From Nemopilema nomurai (lineage: Eukaryota; Cnidaria; Scyphozoa; Rhizostomeae; Rhizostomatidae): DNA of 64,000 bases. The position numbers and the translations under genes were made by a program. The stretch lies in contig ML133369.1 of the NCBI GenBank assembly GCA_003864495.1, forward strand, positions 1-64,000. The letters run 5' to 3'. The notes under the pieces were generated by a model. That model was given only the letters and a program-made list of their open reading frames with translations, was not told the DNA's origin and ran no database searches. Positions 56,706 through 64,000 of the stretch are shown here, piece by piece (position 1 is the first letter of the stretch; the number at the start of each line of letters is the position of its first letter).

Positions 56706-59546
56706 GTATTTCAAAACCGCTGCTGGTTGCAATAGGAGTTCCCATACTCGTTGTACTGTTGATTGCTGTTGCTGTTGTTGTCGCGTGTAATCGAAGGTTT
56801 GGATTCAATGATTTGTTTGATTGATCAACTTATAGTCAAGCCATAGGGCCTATAATCTTTTTAAAAATGCCAGAAATGCTTCAATTGATCCACGAACGGA
56901 AACATAAATGAAACGAGCAATCTCATAGTAATCAAGAACAATTGAAAAAAAGTAAAGTGTGACTGAAAAGCGTTAAAAGCTCAATCTTCCTTGTTGATGC
57001 AAAAATTTTAAAACTTAATCAAAGATATTTGCTGTATCCATACTCCTAATGTCACAATAATGCATGTTTGAGGAAAAGTCAGTTTAATTTTTCCAAGGCG
57101 GCAGCCAAAGAGTTTGCAAGCAGCCTATCTGGCAGGCGGAGGTGGTACGTATATTTTTGCCACAATTTCAATAACTACAATGCCCGCCAAAAGTGTTGGA
57201 ACAGTCCAATCATCTTTCCTACTAAACGTATGCATTTATTACAAGTAGAATCTCGGTGTTCCAACTACTTTTGGCGGGCATTGTCTTTTACCAATTTCAA
57301 AGGCGGGCAAATAGAGCATGACCAAAAGGCTCTTTATAGGGGTTTTCGGTGGTGCTCATTTCATTGGTGAAGTCAAAATTGTGATTTGGTTGACTCGTGA
57401 CGTCATAATTGCTCAATGGCCCATTTTTGGCCCAATTTTACAGGTTTATGGAGGTGTTGAGGTATTAATTTGATAATCTGCAGATAATCAAGTTGAAATC
57501 ATATTTGAAGACAATTATTAGTTTTTATGCAATGTATTAACCTTGTATTTCACATGAGTTTGAAAAATCTGGCTTAGAGAACAACAAAATAGGGAGAGCA
57601 GTCTTTTCAGGTGCCACCATAAAACTTGTTGTCGTAGGTCGTCGAAAGGGACGCAACATTTGCATATGTCGGCCAGCAAAATGTGGCAAAATATTCATTT
57701 TCGATCCTCTTCAGTTCATTTTTAAGTCATTTCTTTCTCCTGCTACACGTTCATATGCTTGGCTTGGTGTGGAGGACAAAGACATAATTCCTGAATGATT
57801 TCAGGTACTCGCCAATAATTCTACCTTGGAGCGATATGTTACTTCCCTTTGAAGGCCATATTGTTCATTTTGCGGCCCCGAAAACCTCATATAGCAAGAA
57901 CATTCTCTTTGAAAAAGATAGGCATATCTTTGCGACATCCAAGGCCCCAATAACTTTCGTAAAGAACGGTGTTTTCGACGACCGCGAGACTGAGTTGATG
58001 AATGTACGATGGCGAATGTTTAGCTTCCGCTTTCAAATACCACCGGAGAAACAAAAGGCTGTCCCCATCTGTGCACGTTGCTTTGCAAGCCTTTTGTTGT
58101 CTTGAACACTATAACATTGTTTCTTGCACTATTGTTGTTGATGCTGCTCGTTTTCGTTGTCATTCAACCAACGAGTAACGGTTGGAAAATGTTTGAAGAT
58201 TTATCCACAGCAGGACTTTCCTTTAACTTGTTATTTTGAAAATGTCATGCAGGAGGGTGCAGTAGTTTAATCAACATTGTGAGTAACCTATTTCTCGGCT
58301 TTTCCTTTCTTACGTCAAGATACAAGAGAAAATTTCACGTTCAACGGCACTTTGAAAGTTCAAATGACATCATTCAATATGTTACTATCAGAAAAGCGTT
58401 GAGCGTGGAGAAATCATGAAAATATGCAGCTTCTATTCTATTATTGTTCAAGAAATTTCCTGCAACATCATATATCGTGATGCACACCTATCTAACTATT
58501 TACTTGGGAGATTTGAATCTTAACTGCTTTGTATTTCATCGAAACTCACAAGTTTTCCAACCGTTAAACGTTTAAGAAATGACACTTCAATTCAATTCAA
58601 TTCAACTTTTTATGCTGGTCTAGTCAAAGTTCTATCGAGGCACGGTTGTCACTGCGATGCATGTTGTAATGGCCGCTGTATAAGAGCATACTGTGGACAT
58701 TTGCTGTACTAGCCATTGTTTAAAACAAGCTTTTACCTTCCCTGTTTCAAAATATACTTGTTTTCCCGGCAATCAACAGTAATTGCCAAGAAAATAAGAC
58801 GGAACATTGAACATATACCGATTATGACGTCACACGTTAGTCGTACACCTTCGATTTTAATTCCATTGGAATGCTCGCCCCCAAAAACCCTAGAGTAGTT
58901 ATACTTTACATGTCAGTCTTTCGCACACAGAAAGAATGCAAAAAGACAATGCCCGCCAAAAGTGTTGGAACAGTCCAATCATCTTTCCTACTAAACGTCT
59001 CCCCTCCCTCATATACAATGTTGGTTTCCGACTGGAAAATGAAAACAAATGTATGTTGGAGCGCAGATTGTGTAGCCCATGTTTAGCGACATGTTCACCT
59101 ACCTTTACAACATTGTTTAAGGGGGGGAGGGGGCTCCGTCTGCTTGAAATAGGGAATTGAAGTGAAAATATGCATTTATTACGAGTAGAATCTCGGTGTT
59201 CCAACTACTTTTGGCGGGCATTGTAGCTTCTCGTTAGTAGTTTACCGGCGTGTTATAAACTAGCCTGAATAAACATGATCCTATTACTCTAGTCATTAAT
59301 TGGCCAGTTAAATAACATGTGGTGATTGCCATCAAACATTAAGCCATCATCCTTGAATCTGTTCTTAATTCCTTCTTTGAGTGCCTTGATTTCTTGGTTG
59401 CTGATTTTCAGTGACTTTGCCGAATGAGTACAATTCCATGGTGTATGTGGACCCAACAACATATGAAAACATAGAGGATGCTCTGCAGGAATTCGCAAGG
59501 GAGCTAGATCGATACTGGGTGCGTCTAGATTGCCTGATACATGGAG
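56706..59546 (+). CDS. Eph: Eph gene 4 exons 8-10: membrane helix and juxtamembrane motif
   Basis: Exon 8 (56706-56796) repeats the gene 2 membrane helix. Exon 9 (57098-57144) precedes a 2.05-kb transposon insertion in intron 9. Exon 10 (59412-59546) has [20 protein letters not shown] and CLIHG. Frames intact. Confidence 0.8.
57178..57283. mobile_element. 106-bp inverted-repeat element A
   Basis: Bounded by CAATGCCCGCCAAAAGTGTT and a matching inverted end (arms about 25 bp, one indel). The interior AGTCCAATCATCTTTCCTAC and ATGCATTTATTAC segments are shared with element B. Looks like a miniature inverted-repeat element. Confidence 0.75.
57836..58105 (+). CDS. ORF inside the composite insertion, helicase-like C-terminal fragment (tentative)
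   Basis: 89-codon ORF with LLPFEGHIVHFAAPKT, then HIFATSKAPITFVKNG, DDRETELMNVRWRMF and a late Cys pair CARCFASLL. From memory this resembles the tail of a transposon-encoded protein family repeated in invertebrate genomes, possibly a superfamily-3-like helicase (FATSK at the sensor position). I am not sure of the family. The N-terminal part is missing, so it is a remnant. Confidence 0.35.
   Translation: MLLPFEGHIVHFAAPKTSYSKNILFEKDRHIFATSKAPITFVKNGVFDDRETELMNVRWRMFSFRFQIPPEKQKAVPICARCFASLLLS
58947..59223. mobile_element. 277-bp inverted-repeat element B
   Basis: Same ends and shared interior as element A, but with about 170 bp extra between CTACTAAAC and ATGCATTTATTAC, including a G-rich GGGGGGGAGGGGG stretch near 59120. 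Its right end is also the right end of the whole insertion. Confidence 0.75.
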
Positions 59547-59746
59547 GTAATCTTGCAATACCATTTTATGGACTGCATATTAACTTGAATCAGGACCAGG
59601 TCACATGACCAAGATCATTATTGTAGAATTTGTCTTGTTTGCCTAAGTTAAATAAATTGTTTGGCTTCACCTAAATTAAGACTGTTTTGTTTTTACTTTT
59701 AACTGTGTTTTCCTTTTATAAAATTCATTTTCTAAAATGATTTTAG

Positions 59747-62147
<2,401 letters not shown>

Positions 62148-62560
62148 GTACGTAACATTTTCAAACGATTATTGTTAAAGCTGGTTGCTTTTAGAGGATT
62201 GCTCTTTTTCAATTTTGCAAGCACTCCATTCGGATGTGCTTCCTTTGATGCGATGCAGGAGTCTATCAAACAGTTTACCTTGGCAATAAGTTCTGCGCGC
62301 GTAGGTGTATACATTAGAATGCATGCGCTATCGATTCTCCACTTTTACTGCAAAATCTTCACTTAGGAAATACTATGACGCTTGCCCACTATGTTTCCTC
62401 TATTTTTGTTGAGTTTCTCTAAATTAAGCTACACTTGTCCATTTTAATGAAATTTGCTTAGACATTGCGATGTTTTCAGATGCCATGAAAGACTTTATAA
62501 CCGGAAAAAACTGTTTTCTTCTTCGAATCCCAGGCAGAGGTGGGCCGTCTGGTCATGCTT

Positions 62561-63460
62561 GCTTCCGCGAGATGTTGTTTGCATGCGCCAGACTGTGTTT
62601 GCTTCCGCGAGATGGTGTTTGCATGCGCCAGACTGTGTTTGCTTGTGCGTGACTGTGTTTGCATGCGCGTGACAGTGTTTGCATGCGCCAGACTGTGTTT
62701 GCTTCCGCGAGATGGTGTTTGCATGCGCCAGACTGTGTTTGCTTCCGCGAGATGGTGTTTGCATGCGCCAGACTGTGTTTGCTTGTGCGTGAATGTGTTT
62801 TCTTGCGCGTGACAGTGTTTGCATGCGCCAGACTGTGTTTGCTTCCGCGAGATGGTGTTTGCATGCGCCAGACTGTGTTTGCTTGTGCGTGACTGTGTTT
62901 GCATGCGCCAGACTGTGTTTGCATGCGCGTGAATGTGTTTGCATGCGCGTGACAGTGTTTGCATGCGCCAGACTGTGTTTGCTTCCGCGAGATGTTGTTT
63001 GCATGCGCCAGACTGTGTTTGCATGCGCCAGACTGTGTTTGCTTCCGCGAGATGGTGTTTGCATGCGCCAGACTGTGTTTGCTTGTGCGTGACTGTGTTT
63101 GCATGCGCCAGACTGTGTTTGCTTGTGCGTGACTGTGTTTGCATGCGCGTGACAGTGTTTGCATGCGCCAGACTGTGTTTGCTTCCGCGAGATGTTGTTT
63201 GCATGCGCCAGACTGTGTTTGCTTCCGCGAGATGGTGTTTGCATGCGCCAGACTGTGTTTGCTTGTGCGTGAATGTGTTTTCTTGCGCGTGACAGTGTTT
63301 GCATGCGCCAGACTGTGTTTGCTTCCGCGAGATGGTGTTTGCATGCGCCAGACTGTGTTTGCTTGTGCGTGACTGTGTTTGCATGCGCCAGACTGTGTTT
63401 GCATGCGCGTGAATGTGTTTTCTTGCGCGTGACAGTGTTTCCATGCGCGTGACAGTGTTT
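62561..63460 (+). repeat. 20-bp minisatellite, 45 units with internal higher-order repeat, Eph gene 4 intron 17
   Basis: Forty-five consecutive 20-bp units of a few types: A GCATGCGCCAGACTGTGTTT, B GCTTCCGCGAGATGGTGTTT, C GCTTGTGCGTGACTGTGTTT, D GCATGCGCGTGACAGTGTTT, plus point variants. A 15-unit block (62641-62940) recurs at 63121-63420 with a single-base difference, i.e. a 300-bp segment duplicated at 480-bp spacing. Long open frames exist on both strands because the unit lacks stops; they are not genes. Confidence 0.95.
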
Positions 63461-63489
63461 ACATGCTCGTGACTATTTTGGTTGCACGG

Positions 63490-63696
63490 TGTCATGAGGT
63501 AGAGAAAAAGAAAAGAGACGTAGTTTAAACCTAAACTAGGCTCTAATCAACGCATATCCACTAGTAATAAAAAACAACAAGTACGCTTCAATGCGCTAAT
63601 AAGTTTGAACTATAATAGCGATTGTTCTTCATTGAATGTCAACACAATCTATGGAAATATTTCTAAGGAAGGTGTCAATAAGCTAGTTTCACCACA
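63490..63696 (-). mobile_element. 3' LTR of an antisense LTR retrotransposon
   Basis: On the minus strand the 207-bp segment starts TGTGGTGAAACTAGC and ends CCTCATGACA, i.e. TG...CA, and is preceded by a purine-rich tract (GGGGGAGAA, 63697-63708). It starts exactly where gene 4 intron 17 stops matching gene 2 (after GGTTGCACGG). The 5-bp target duplication is probably CACGG (63485-63489), but the other copy is outside the window. Confidence 0.7.
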
Positions 63697-64000
63697 TTCT
63701 CCCCCAGTAGGGAAAGTTACTTATGGACTTGAAAATCCATATCTCTCAGGTTTCTTCCTAAAACGAGTTGACCGACGAAGTTGCTCAACGGGTTCCACCA
63801 TTTCACACCTAACATTCTCTGTTATTGGAACTTCAACGGTATCTGATTGGCCAGGTTCGACGGCAGTAGTCCCGTTAAGCTGGTCTGAATCGGCTCCGTC
63901 TTCTGCATCTGTGCTCTTTGGGCAACTGACGATTCACGGCCATCTTTAAAGCGAATAAAAGCATACGTTGGATTCAGATGAGTCAGCTCAACTTCCTCCA
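63697..64000 (-). mobile_element. 3' end of Ty3/gypsy-like pol (partial, probably frameshifted)
   Basis: Read on the minus strand, the end of the coding region carries an acidic linker, then a basic RRSTRFRKKPERYG motif typical of the tail of Ty3/gypsy polyproteins, then a stop shortly before the polypurine tract. An upstream stretch with FKDGRES lies in another frame, so the copy seems decayed. It is antisense to Eph gene 4 and continues beyond the window. Confidence 0.55.

Larger units (their letters stand above)
57178..59223. mobile_element. 2.05-kb TA-flanked composite insertion in Eph gene 4 intron 9
   Basis: Genes 2 and 3 read AATAACTAGCTTCTCG here; gene 4 has the same bases split around 2046 bp, with TA on each side (57176-57177 and 59224-59225), i.e. 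a TA target duplication. The outer ends are inverted: CAATGCCCGCCAAAAGTGTT at the left, and its near-exact reverse complement ending GGCGGGCATTG at the right. Each end is itself a small inverted-repeat element (57178-57283 and 58947-59223), and the inner ends lack TA. A Tc1/mariner-like origin fits the TA; the internal ORF is not a recognisable transposase. Confidence 0.75.

Noticed and set aside
62476..63495. Open frames of up to 339 codons (minus) and about 119 codons (plus) rich in Cys, His, Ala and Gln
   Set aside because: They are translations of the stop-free 20-bp minisatellite. All frames are open and the paralogous introns have shorter, diverged arrays.

Overview
This is animal nuclear DNA: AT-rich, with GT-AG introns, multi-exon genes, and decayed transposons in introns and spacers. 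The protein families suggest an early-branching metazoan, most likely a cnidarian (anthozoan-like); a sponge cannot be excluded from the sequence alone. The main content is Eph-type ephrin receptor genes on the + strand.

Layout. 1-321: last exon of an upstream + gene, ending in a membrane segment and a KKXX tail. 4754-16404: Eph gene 1, a complete 19-exon receptor (signal peptide, ephrin-binding domain, Cys-rich module, two FN3 domains, membrane segment, juxtamembrane tyrosines, kinase with HRD and DFG intact, SAM). 18.6-19.3 kb: a PIF/Harbinger-like remnant with a MADF-type ORF. 19.7-26.9 kb: two tandem units of about 3.5-3.7 kb, each with a four-exon, minus-strand gene for a 274-residue secreted protein with a CNTNAP/neurexin-IV-type fibrinogen-like domain. 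27.1-27.7 kb: a broken integrase-bearing element. 28.0 kb to the end: three tandem units of about 12 kb, each with one 18-exon Eph gene (genes 2, 3 and 4).

Genes 2-4 share gene 1's exon plan but differ in the same way. The kinase is degenerate at catalytic positions (HRD to HRY, catalytic-loop Asn to Asp, DFG to GFG, altered glycine loop, no activation-loop Tyr). The reading frame stops right after the kinase C-lobe in genes 2 and 3, so there is no SAM domain; gene 4's last exon lies outside the window. The VAIK lysine, the helix-C glutamate and the two juxtamembrane tyrosines are kept. This is a linked set of one catalytically competent Eph and three kinase-dead, SAM-less paralogues.

Each pseudokinase copy also has its own lesion as read: a 17-bp deletion in kinase exon 16 (gene 2), a GT-to-GA splice donor before the membrane exon (gene 3, read-through predicts a soluble ectodomain), and a +2 frameshift in the ephrin-binding exon (gene 4). 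The copies are mosaics of one another, which indicates gene conversion or unequal crossing-over. Intron 17 carries a 20-bp minisatellite with about 13, 4 and 45 units in genes 2, 3 and 4; in gene 4 it contains an internal 300-bp higher-order repeat and is followed by an antisense Ty3/gypsy-like LTR element that runs off the window.
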